Shown here piece after piece: positions 10,499 through 18,021 of a stretch of 22,404 nucleotides of DNA; within the stretch, counting starts at the first letter, position 1, and each line of letters starts with the position of its first letter. The notes under the pieces were generated by a model. That model saw only the letters and a program-made list of their open reading frames with translations. It did not search any database and was not told the origin of the DNA. Position numbers and translations under genes: made by a program. This DNA comes from Physcia stellaris (Eukaryota; Ascomycota; Lecanoromycetes; Caliciales; Physciaceae), in the NCBI GenBank assembly GCA_018902385.1, contig JABSSW010000119.1:1-22404 (forward strand), in the 5' to 3' direction.

Positions 10499-11630
10499 CA
10501 CGCGAAATTGAAATTTCTCAAACAATTGCGTTCGTCATGAAAAGTTTTTCGATTTCGATTTATGCAACAATGTTCGCTTTCGAAAACAAATCAACAAACA
10601 CGTCAAAAAACGAAAAATTCGAAAAACATCGAAAACGAATTACTTTTTTTTTTTTTTTCGACGATTCAAATCGTTTTTTCACGAAAGTTTATTCTTATTG
10701 TCGACAAACAATTTGTTAAAAAACATAATTTTATTCAATATATTCACGATATGAACAATGTTGACAAAAATTACGATATATCATTTTTCATTCAACGTTT
10801 TACGAAAGACATTTTCTCATTGAAAATTCATTGCGAAATCAACAATTAACGTTTTGCAAAGTTTTACAACACGAAATTATTGAACAAAATAAAGAGTGAT
10901 TAAAAAACACGATTGACGAACATTTCGAAATTTTCGATCGATATCAAAAAATCACGATATCAAAACATTCGAAATCATTTGTTTTCGATTTTGCAAAAAA
11001 ATTCGATTCGACGTTTTGATTTTTCATATTTTCAAACATTTCACGACGACAACGACGAAAACGTTAAAACAGAATTCGCTTTTACATTGAAAATTTTCGA
11101 TCGATATTTGAATTTGAAACAAAAGAAAAAAATAACACGATCAATTGAATGTTTTTAAAACGTTTCAAAAACGAAAAATTGAATCATGATCGACTTTTTC
11201 AAAATCATCATAATCGATCATGAAATGAAATTGTTGAAAAAATCGAAAACGTTTTCAATCATTTCACGTTTTTGCAGAAATTATGTTCAGATTTGATCAA
11301 AACATTGTTGTTTTTCAAAAGACATTCAGATAATTTTTGTTTGCAAACGTTGTTGAAAATCGTCGAAAAGAAAAATCATTTTGCAATTTTCAAATGTCAA
11401 CATATGTACATAAAATTCAGAATGATCGATATTAGAACAAATACATTTTAATATTTTATTGCGTTATATTCAATCGAAAATCATGATATGTTTCGAAAAT
11501 GTGATCAAATGATTGCAATTTTTTGCAATGCAAATTTCATGTTTGACATTGAAATTTTCAAATTTTGCGATATTATTTTTTGATTTGATTAATTCAAAAT
11601 CTTTTTGATGTTCAATCATCGAACTTATTG

Positions 11631-11777
11631 CGTCATACAGTTGTTTCGCATTTTGCATTTCAATCAACAATTACAACGATTTTTCATTTATTTAGTCAAA
11701 ATTGTAAAACAGAATGACACGCAAAATATTTCAACGTCGTAAAAATAACAAAAATCGATTCATTATCGCAATAATTT
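11631..11777 (+). repeat. Dispersed repeat, copy 3 (plus)
   Basis: Starts CATACAGTTGTTTCGCA and ends with ATCGATTCATTATCGCAATA, in parallel with copy 2. Its minus strand is the start of an open frame (11670-11470) reading MQNAKQLYDAISSM, similar to the matching part of copy 2 (SAKQLYD). The repeat may therefore derive from a coding region, possibly Gag of a copia-like element. Confidence 0.65.
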
Positions 11778-12132
11778 TGAAATTTCAAAAGTACGTCGTT
11801 GTCAAATTTGTGTTCGTTTCGAATTTTTGCAATTTTATCAGATTTGATTTTAATTCTAAAATTTTCGACAAAGTTTTTTAAAAAAACTTTCGAATTTACT
11901 TGTTATTTTATAACAATATATTTTTCAAATTGTTATAATTTTTTTTTTTGAATTTTTTTTCGTTAAATTTGATTTTTCGTTTGTATTAAATTTTCGAATA
12001 CAAATAAATCGAATATTATTTTTGTTATAAAATAATCGTAACATAATTCGTAATAATTTATCGTTAATCAACGAAAATTATGCGAAAAAAATATGATTCG
12101 AAAAATTATTTTTTTATCGAATTTTTTAAAAG

Positions 12133-12137
12133 ATTTT
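12133..12137. repeat. Target site duplication, left (ATTTT)
   Basis: Identical to 15016-15020. Choosing LTR ends at TGTTGG and TTTCAATA makes the flanks agree perfectly. Ending the LTR at the more usual CA would give ATAAT on the right, which does not match. Confidence 0.8.
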
Positions 12138-12335
12138 TGTTGGAAATACAGCCTCCGCAGGTGTGCTGCAGTCAGGATCCAGTTGGTATAATCTGACGAA
12201 AGAAGGACTAGTGCGTCCTTGTTGGGACTAGTGCCTTGGCACCCGCACACTTCTTGTGCTCTCACCTGCATGTATGTTACTAGAATAACGAGATTCAAAG
12301 CAATAGAATGGTAGTCATTCATACATCTTTCAATA
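12138..12335 (+). repeat. 5' LTR of the 12138-15015 element
   Basis: Differs from the 3' LTR by four clear transitions, each in CpC/CpT or GpG/ApG context, by a small indel in the A-rich GACGAAA run, and by a more divergent stretch of about 20 bases before the final TTTCAATA. Confidence 0.93.
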
Positions 12336-12351
12336 GATTATGAGAATCGAG
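12336..12351 (+). promoter_or_regulatory. Primer-binding site, methionine tRNA anticodon arm
   Basis: The first bases after the 5' LTR are GATTATGAGAATCGAG. The complement reads CTCGATTCTCATAATC, which is a GATT/AATC stem closing the seven-base loop CTCATAA with CAT anticodon. It therefore matches the anticodon arm of a methionine tRNA, not a 3' acceptor end. Copia-type elements are known to prime from internally cleaved initiator tRNA, and this site is of that kind. Which methionine tRNA is used cannot be decided without the host tRNA genes. Confidence 0.7.
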
Positions 12352-12696
12352 TTAGCAACTTTCGCTACATCTAGTACCAGCTACAGCAGCATGTCGGAGC
12401 ACACGAAGCAGTAGTATCTAGCCGCAGGCAGTACAAAAGTGTACACACGCAGTAATCAACTCAGTGAAGTATCCAGTCTTGTCAGACCCGAATTGACTCA
12501 GTTGCATTGGCAGCATTCAGTACCTTGGTACAAATCAGTACATCCAGTACCCTCAATTACATCGGTAACACCTACCTACCCACCTAACGAATCCTTCGCG
12601 AATTCGACCTACCTATCTACCGACCTTACCTTACGAACTCGCGTATCACCTACTCGGACCTCTACGCAAAATCTACCTACGTATCACGCAGTCAGA
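12352..12696 (+). other. Leader of the young LTR element
   Basis: Between the primer-binding site and the probable gag start lies a pyrimidine-rich leader with many CTAC and CTACC units (12570-12680). An open frame runs through it from 12439 to 12855, but upstream of 12697 it is low-complexity (Ser, Thr, Pro, Tyr) because of these repeats. It is better read as untranslated leader, where packaging and dimerisation signals usually lie. Confidence 0.45.
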
Positions 12697-13903
12697 ATGG
12701 CTGCCTTTACTCCTACTTATGCGAGTCCCGCACTCGCATCTACTCCTACTCCGCGGCCACGTCCAAATCGGCGCCCGTATCCTCCACCTCCGAACCTGAC
12801 CTCTTACCTTTTTCGTCTGCCCTTTGCGACCACGTGCCTGAAGGCCACCCCATGACGCGAGATCTAAAAACGCTCTATAGCATGCACCTGACTGGGGATG
12901 CTAAGGCTTTAGATGCAGTTGGTTCACTCAAGCGAAGAGGGCACAAGAGAGTTATCATTTACGAAAGCATGAGTTGGAGGTCAAGAACAAACTCAAGGAG
13001 GAAATGAAGCAGTTGACAAAGCAAAAGGAGGAAGCCCGTCTGGTCAAGAAACGGGCTGAAGGATATACTTGTCGGCGTTGCAAGAACAGTACGAAATTTG
13101 ACGGCAACATCAAGCTTCACGAGCATATTCGTACTCGTCATGCAAAGAAGTCGAAGGCAGTTGTTTCGCCCTCTGCGCAGGCCTCAGAACCGAAGGCTGC
13201 TTCGCAGCAGTCAATGCTCTCATCTTCTTCGTCATCTCAATCGGTCATCTCGTCAGCCCCTACGTCACCGAAATTAGTAGCCGAGTCAGCTACTCTATCT
13301 CTTCGAAACCCTCACTAGAATCCTTGTCGGTTGCAACACCAGAAAACCGATATTCTGGGCAGAAATTGCCTCACGATCAGTCGTTGCATTCAAGTTTTCA
13401 CGTCTCTCGATTGCGACACCCAAATCGGTGTGCAAATCCTCGGAGAATGCAAGCGTTGCTTGCCCGCCCCTCCGCCTCGAGCACCTACACCATCGAGGCC
13501 CTATCTCACTGTGGACGACCTGTTCCGCATGTTCGCAGGGAAGCCGAGTCCATTTGGCCTGCAGCGGCACCAAATGCGCTCGTTTTCTCCTCTTCGGCCC
13601 TGGCAAATGCAGTCCAGCAAGCAAATGTGGCCCCATACAAAGCCGCATTACGTCATACTTCCATGCGGTGGCCTCACCTGCTTCCAAATCCCGGCCAAAT
13701 TCGAAGCATTTGCACCAACGCATGACTCGGTTAAACAGTCGGCCCGCACATCACCTTCCTTGTTTCGCCCTACTTCTCGATTTGCTTCGGTGCGCCCTCT
13801 TTCTCGGCATTCTCTCGCCCTTCTTCTGTTTGCAGGCATTGTCAAGGGCGTTTTGCCACTATTGGCCTACTGGCTGGGCCACGCCAAATGCCTCAAGATT
13901 TGA
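12697..13903 (+). pseudogene. Gag-like gene with C2H2 zinc finger, frameshifted
   Basis: The likely start is ATG 12697 (MAAFTPTYASPALAST), in a Pro/Thr-rich segment. Coding character then moves to a second frame at about 12740-12925 (SAPVSSTSEPDLLPFSSALCDHV and MTRDLKTLYSMHLTGDAKALDAV). It moves to a third frame at about 12935-13310: a Lys/Glu-rich coiled-coil-like helix, then the zinc finger YTCRRCKNSTKFDGN...HEHIRTRH with Cys-X2-Cys and His-X4-His spacing, then a Ser-rich linker. After 13310 it passes through two frames to KPIFWAEIASR and KSVCKSSENASVACPP, and finally to SRPYLTVDDLFRMFAGKP around 13497-13550. A protein split over five frame changes cannot be translated normally. The finger and YLTVDDLFRMF block look like a fungal repeat-encoded family, recalled only loosely. 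Sequencing indels are an alternative explanation. Confidence 0.65.
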
Positions 13904-14331
13904 GAACAATGAGATACCCATGGGGCAGCGCTATTGGAGTTTCGCTCCTCCCCGCCCTGCTTTGGGGAGTATTGACCCCTCCTGAAGTCACTACTTTGGG
14001 GGAGTTAGCATGTTGTTTGTTTGTTGTTTGCCCGCCCGCCCTCCTATTAACCGTTGATCGGCCTGGGGGACTAAAAGTTGTTGTTATTTTAATGGATTCG
14101 GTATCCCGCCCCTCCCGCCTATTTCGGCCTGGGGTGCTTTTAAAAGTTGTAGTATGCTTTGTTTATTTGTTCATTGTTTCACGAATTTGTAGGGACTTAC
14201 CTCTGTTGTGGCTTCGTCTTGATCTAACACGACTAATTAACGCCTCTTTCCCTACTACCCTTGAGGCTTAGCCGCCCGATAAATACGAGGGGAGAGAGTG
14301 AGATCGTTAGAACGGAGGAGGAACAGACTAG
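13904..14331 (+). other. Non-coding interior of the young LTR element
   Basis: There is no recognisable domain. The sequence has G- and T-rich blocks with related phrases (CTTTGGGGGAGTTAGCATG, CGGCCTGGGG twice, TAAAAGTTGT twice at about 14071 and 14141), suggesting internal duplication. A frame from 13888 to 14271 crosses it but shows only hydrophobic low-complexity sequence. Confidence 0.45.
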
Positions 14332-14461
14332 ATAGTACGACTTCGGGGGAGCGTACTATACAGTCATTGCTAGGAGTCACGTCAATACCGCTTCGGGGAG
14401 CGTATTGAGTCTATTACAACAGGGCTTGATGCCAACTAGTACCGCTTCGGGGAGCGTACTA
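14332..14461 (+). repeat. Three hairpins with covarying stems
   Basis: Three units share the core CTTCGGGGAGCG (the first has one extra G) but have different flanking arms that remain complementary. The arms are ATAGTAC/GTACTAT (14332-14338 with 14353-14359), TCAATAC/GTATTGA (14382-14388 with 14402-14408) and TAGTAC/GTACTA (14437-14442 with 14456-14461). Units 2 and 3 add an inner GCT/AGC pairing after a bulged C, leaving a TCGGGG loop. The compensated change in unit 2 is good evidence that RNA or DNA folding is selected. The function is unknown, but packaging or export is a reasonable guess. Confidence 0.75.
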
Positions 14462-14486
14462 TGCAGTCATTACACCTCGGCCTTGC

Positions 14487-14540
14487 AGAGCAGGAACTCG
14501 GTCAAGAAGGACAAGAACTCGATCAAGAAGGACAGGAGAT
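14487..14540 (+). repeat. Tandem 21-bp repeat, Glu/Gln-rich if translated
   Basis: AACTCGGTCAAGAAGGACA is followed by AACTCGATCAAGAAGGACA. In one frame it gives ELGQEGQELDQEGQEISDLFAY then a stop. This could be the tail of a coding region or a chance reading of the repeat. Confidence 0.55.
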
Positions 14541-14640
14541 ATCTGACCTTTTCGCATACTAATCGACCTGATTCTCTGCCAGGTCTTAGTTAGGTCAGAA
14601 AAGCTCGTTTCTGCAGTCTTCGCATCGGTGCATGACCTCA

Positions 14641-14813
14641 CCACGTTGGGGAGCTTGCTCAGAAGCTCAGGCAATACGTCGCTGGGGGAGCTCTAGGATA
14701 CGCATCGCTGGGGAGCTACATCGCTGGGGAGTTACATCGCTGGGGAGCTTGCACGGAAGCTCCAGGCTCGATAGGATACAGGGCAGGTGGCACAAGCGGT
14801 TGCTGTGGGGGAG
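14641..14813 (+). repeat. GCTGGGGAG repeats leading into the polypurine tract
   Basis: Units of the type ATCGCTGGGGAGCTAC recur at about 14687-14750 with small variations, preceded by a related CGTTGGGGAGCTTGC. The last G-rich run, GGGGGAG at 14807-14813, abuts the 3' LTR and is the likely polypurine tract. The upstream copies resemble it and could act as extra priming sites. Confidence 0.65.
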
Positions 14814-15015
14814 TGTTGGAAATACAGCCTCCGCAGGTGTGCTGCAGTCAGGATCCAGTTGGTATAACCTGACGAAAAGGAGGACTAGTGCGTCCTTGTT
14901 GGGACTAGTGCCTTGGCACCCGCACACTTCTTGTGCTCCCACCTGCATGTATGTTACTAGAATAACGAGATTCAGAGCAATAGAATGATAGTACGCCCAC
15001 ATGATTCTTTCAATA
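14814..15015 (+). repeat. 3' LTR of the 12138-15015 element
   Basis: The 202-bp partner of 12138-12335. It follows a G-rich polypurine tract and is followed by the ATTTT duplication at 15016-15020. Confidence 0.93.
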
Positions 15016-15020
15016 ATTTT
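15016..15020. repeat. Target site duplication, right (ATTTT)
   Basis: Perfect partner of 12133-12137, directly after the 3' LTR. Confidence 0.8.
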
Positions 15021-15650
15021 TAACAATCGAATAATCAAAAAATCATTTATTTTTTAATCGTTTTTCAAAAATTCAATTATTAAATATGAAAAACTATTTA
15101 TATTATTTAAATAATGAAAATATCAAATTTATATACATTGATTGTTTTATTATTTGTTTATTTCAAACTATATATTTTTCGATAAAAATAATAAAAAACA
15201 ATTAATTTTGTAATATTGTTTCATTACGACGTCGAAAATGTGCAATAATCATCAATTTATAAATTATCAATTTATTTTTGAATTTTATTACGATTAACAA
15301 TTGTCAATAATTGTATTTAAATTGTCGACACGAAATCAATCGATAAAATTAAATGTAAAATTTCAAAAATTCGATATCGATATTATGTTAAATAAAAAAT
15401 GTTATTCGAATATAATTTCGACGATTGTTGATTAACGATAAATAATTAATTATTTAAAGTTAATTTTTTAAAAAATTTTCGTTTATTAAAATAATTATTT
15501 TGCATAATTATATTGTTAACATAACGTTCGTGACAATCATGTCGAATAAAATTGTTGATTCTTATACTATTTATATTTGATTTTCTTTTATAACATTTAA
15601 CGAGTTAATCGATCAATCGATTAATTTAAGAAAATATTCTTTGAATTGAT
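15021..15650. repeat. AT-rich block resumes
   Basis: Very AT-rich, with few CC, CT, AG or GG. It continues the DNA interrupted by the element at 12138-15015. No gene or retroelement motif is recognisable. It grades into ordinary sequence between about 15560 and 15700. Confidence 0.6.
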
Positions 15651-16260
15651 ATGATTTATTTGATCATGATGATTCTTTTGATTCAGATTCGTGTGCTCAA
15701 TCAACAATCTCGAACAACATCAAAAACATATTCGAGAAACTCTCATAAGAGTTGAATGTACGTATTTTGATCTTGTTCAATCCTGAAGACGTGAAAATCC
15801 GTTCTAGTGCGGTTTCGTGTGTAACAAAAAACGACCAAGGAAGAATTAATAATAATAATAAGACTCATGCTACAGAAGACTCTTGATATGGGTCCGAAAG
15901 GATATCATACAGGAGTCAACGATACTCCATAATACTCCTTATTAGTCCCGTGAAATCATGCATGGGAAACCTGAACGACAAATCATCTAAGCAGTATGTA
16001 ATTATATTAATTCGATGTAGTATGACAATTCACGATAACAACGCATAGTAGTGTATCATACGACATCGTGTCTTACAGTACCTAAGGTACTGTACCCACA
16101 ATAAAGCTGGATGACGATGAAAGCAGGACAGCTCATCTCTAATGATTCGATGCAAGGTTGTACCGTGAAACAATATCTTATTCCTAGGTCGGACCTCCGC
16201 GTTTTTACAGCATTTCTGTAATCACTTGGTCCAAGAAGAGTGGAAGAACATCACATTTGG
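15651..16260. other. Transition to ordinary DNA, no gene
   Basis: Composition becomes balanced. The phrase GTGTGTAACA at about 15818-15827 could be an LTR end (TAACA) closing the repeat block, but no start was found. There is a short ATA/AAT microsatellite near 15848-15860 and a perfect inverted repeat at 16074-16094. Confidence 0.4.
16074..16094. repeat. Perfect 10-bp inverted repeat
   Basis: Arms TACAGTACCT and AGGTACTGTA are separated by a single A. It could be a binding site for a dimeric protein or a small hairpin. No adjacent intact gene is present to give it meaning. Confidence 0.6.
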
Positions 16261-16267
16261 TCTATTT

Positions 16268-17990
16268 CTAAGTTGTACAGGTTGTGTAAAGCTTGCATGT
16301 ACCCTGCCTAGGATCAAGCTTCAGTGCTGGCCTCGTGCTTCTGCTCCAACACTTGGCTGCAGAGCTTACTCCTCCTCTAAGGAAGCCCCCGTATCTCAGT
16401 AGAACAAAAGGAGCGATAGCCATGAAAAGTGTGACCGCTCCGAGCAGACTTGAAGCTCCGCTCACACCCAATGATGCATACAAGGGCCGTGCGAGCAAAG
16501 GTAAAACGCGCCGCAAATGCTTCGGGAAATAGCCGCTGAAGCCAACGCTGAGGCTGCGAGTACCATAACCGTCGCAAAGAACGCTTGTTAATGACATGAA
16601 TGTCAGCTCTATGCCCATTCCATATGGGACTCCAGCAAGCATTGGGATCAGCCAATGACATCCCGGTTTGGCAGACCAACCCTACAAGTGAGTAAATTGT
16701 CAGTGGAACTGTCATCATTGTCTGTTCAGTCTTACTCGCCCAGTATAAGCAGTAGCAAATGCACTGCACAGAGATCTACCACGCTACTCACCAGCCAGAA
16801 AGATAGCGAACAGAGCGGTCCACCAAGGCAGGCCAGCGGTATACGTCGATATTCTTCTCTCACGGCCCCGCTGCCATTCAGCTTGGCTCGCTCCATGTAG
16901 CGATCCCCAGCCCCACTACTATTCCCATGTCCTAAGCACCCTATCGGCACTTGGTCGTGGCCTTCTCCAGTTAGACTCGGATGTGTATCTCACTTGGGAT
17001 AAATGCCAACGCTGAGATGCCAGGGCTCATATGATAGACTCCTTCACGTAACATTAGTGTGGACAATCAAATACACACCTGGAGAACACCAGACTCTACC
17101 TTCGAATATTATCAGGTAAGCCTCAAAGAAAGGTAGAAGATAGCATATTCCAATGCCATCAAAAGACGTGGCCAGAACGATAGGCTCAGCAAAAGACGCA
17201 TTGGTCTAATAAGCGCCACTTTGAGTATTTCCATTGCCCCTTGTTTCTCGGTGCCGGTAATGTTGCAAATTCCGAGCCACTGCTTCGTTCGCGAGTCGCA
17301 CGAATACGCCACGCTTCTAGTACAAGGACCATATATGTTTCTGCATCTGTAGAATCTTACCGCAAATACTGTATGTAAGACTCACTTACCTGGGAGGAAC
17401 CATAGAAGGAATCCGGGAGACGGCCGCAATTATCAAGGCAATCAGTATTCCCACCTCCAGTCTATTGGCGCCACGAAGCCCGAAATTATGGGGCCCATTG
17501 CAGGCCCGATATTCAAACACTTCAAGCTTGTTAGCTGGCCATAAGCTATTGATATTTGCCGCTACTTACAATCATAAGCGCCATGATTGCTCTTCCTCTA
17601 TAAGCAGCATTTGAATAGACATCCGCACAGATCCCTCCAGCGAGGGTATACGGTGCTGATACCCATAAACCGGCGAAAAATCGGAAAACCAGAAGAGCTG
17701 GCCACGATGTTGCAAGTGCACAACAAAGTGTAAAGATGGTATATCCAGCGAAGGTTATCCAGTATGATTCTTCTCCCATACATCTCACTGAGGGGAAAAA
17801 ACAATAGGTCCAAAAGATATAACCTAAGAAAAACAGAGATGGGGAGTGCTAGCTGTTGTTCACTTGTGACTTGGAAATAGTCGGCCGTGAAGCTGATGGC
17901 ACCCCCAGGAAGCGACGAGCTGATAGCAGAATTGACAACTACAAGTAGGCTTGTGCCAATTACCAGGAGCTTCTTCGTCTGCCTCGCCAT
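16268..17990 (-). pseudogene. MFS transporter (DHA1-like) pseudogene
   Basis: Encodes a fragmented 12-helix major facilitator transporter of the fungal drug/polyamine H+ antiporter type. Reading down the minus strand: MARQTKKLL and a first membrane segment, then PLSEMYGRRI, matching MFS motif A after helix 2. Next come FAGYTIFTLCCAL, SWPALLVFRFFAGL and SAPYTLAGGICADVY, then GPIISGFVAPIDWRWEY near 17460. Then come AMEILKVALIRPMRLLL (17220-17170), YMERAKLNGS and EEYRRIPLACLGGPL (16895-16820), and finally IELTFMSLTS and LLGAVTLFMAIAPFVLLRYGG. Single-base frame changes separate many blocks, for example after EMYGRRI, so no full protein is made as the sequence stands. Introns with good GT..AG sites remain. 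Either a recent pseudogene or unpolished sequence fits. Confidence 0.85.
17520..17569 (-). other. Intron in the MFS pseudogene
   Basis: Begins GTAAGT, has a GCTAAC branch-like site and ends GAAG, 50 nt in all. It separates IMALMI from the exon with GPIISGFVAPIDWRW, which supports fungal splicing rules. Other likely introns are 17347-17389 (GTAAGT...ACAG) and 16682-16791 (GTGAGT...TGTAG). Confidence 0.6.
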
Positions 17991-18021
17991 TTAGTAAGAA
18001 CTCTACGCACATTCTGAAAGC

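Larger units (their letters stand above)
9950..12132. repeat. AT-rich saturated repeat block
   Basis: CC, CT, AG and GG are nearly absent. Apart from the dispersed repeat copies and a TTTA microsatellite, nothing could be identified. Open frames such as 10562-10849, 10913-11158 (plus) and 11470-11670 (minus) are Phe-, Ile-, Asn- and Lys-rich. They may be remnants of retroelement genes, but no conserved motif was convincing. Confidence 0.6.
12138..15015 (+). mobile_element. Young non-autonomous LTR retrotransposon, copia-like
   Basis: Direct repeats of 198 bp (12138-12335) and 202 bp (14814-15015) both start TGTTGGAAATACAGCC and end TTTCAATA. They are nearly identical and flanked by perfect ATTTT duplications. 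The LTR ends form an imperfect inverted repeat (TGTTGGAAA against TATTGAAA). A primer-binding site follows the 5' LTR and a GGGGGAG tract precedes the 3' LTR, so the element is on the plus strand. The 2.5-kb interior carries a broken Gag-like frame with a C2H2 finger, then structured non-coding repeats, and no protease, integrase or reverse transcriptase. It must have moved using another element's enzymes. Its GC-rich composition changes abruptly to saturated AT-rich DNA exactly at the target duplications, so it landed in DNA that was already mutated. Confidence 0.93.

Noticed and set aside
10432-10719. 95-codon plus-strand frame beginning with FIYLFIYLFIYS
   Set aside because: The N-terminal repeat is a translation of the TTTA microsatellite, and no domain follows.
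1-12132. Classical CpA-to-TpA RIP
   Set aside because: CpA and TpG are plentiful, whereas CpC and CpT are missing. The classical context does not fit.
12439-12855. 138-codon frame taken as the Gag start
   Set aside because: Its first 86 codons translate CTAC-type leader repeats. The ATG at 12697 in the same frame is the better start, and coding then moves to another frame.
13295-13723. 142-codon minus-strand frame inside the young LTR element
   Set aside because: It is antisense to the Gag-like coding frames, which show a zinc finger and conserved segments on the plus strand.
14332-14461. CRISPR-like array
   Set aside because: The units are irregularly spaced hairpins without uniform spacers and lie inside a eukaryotic retroelement.
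16293-16532. Plus-strand frame over the MFS pseudogene
   Set aside because: It is antisense to the last transmembrane segments of the transporter.
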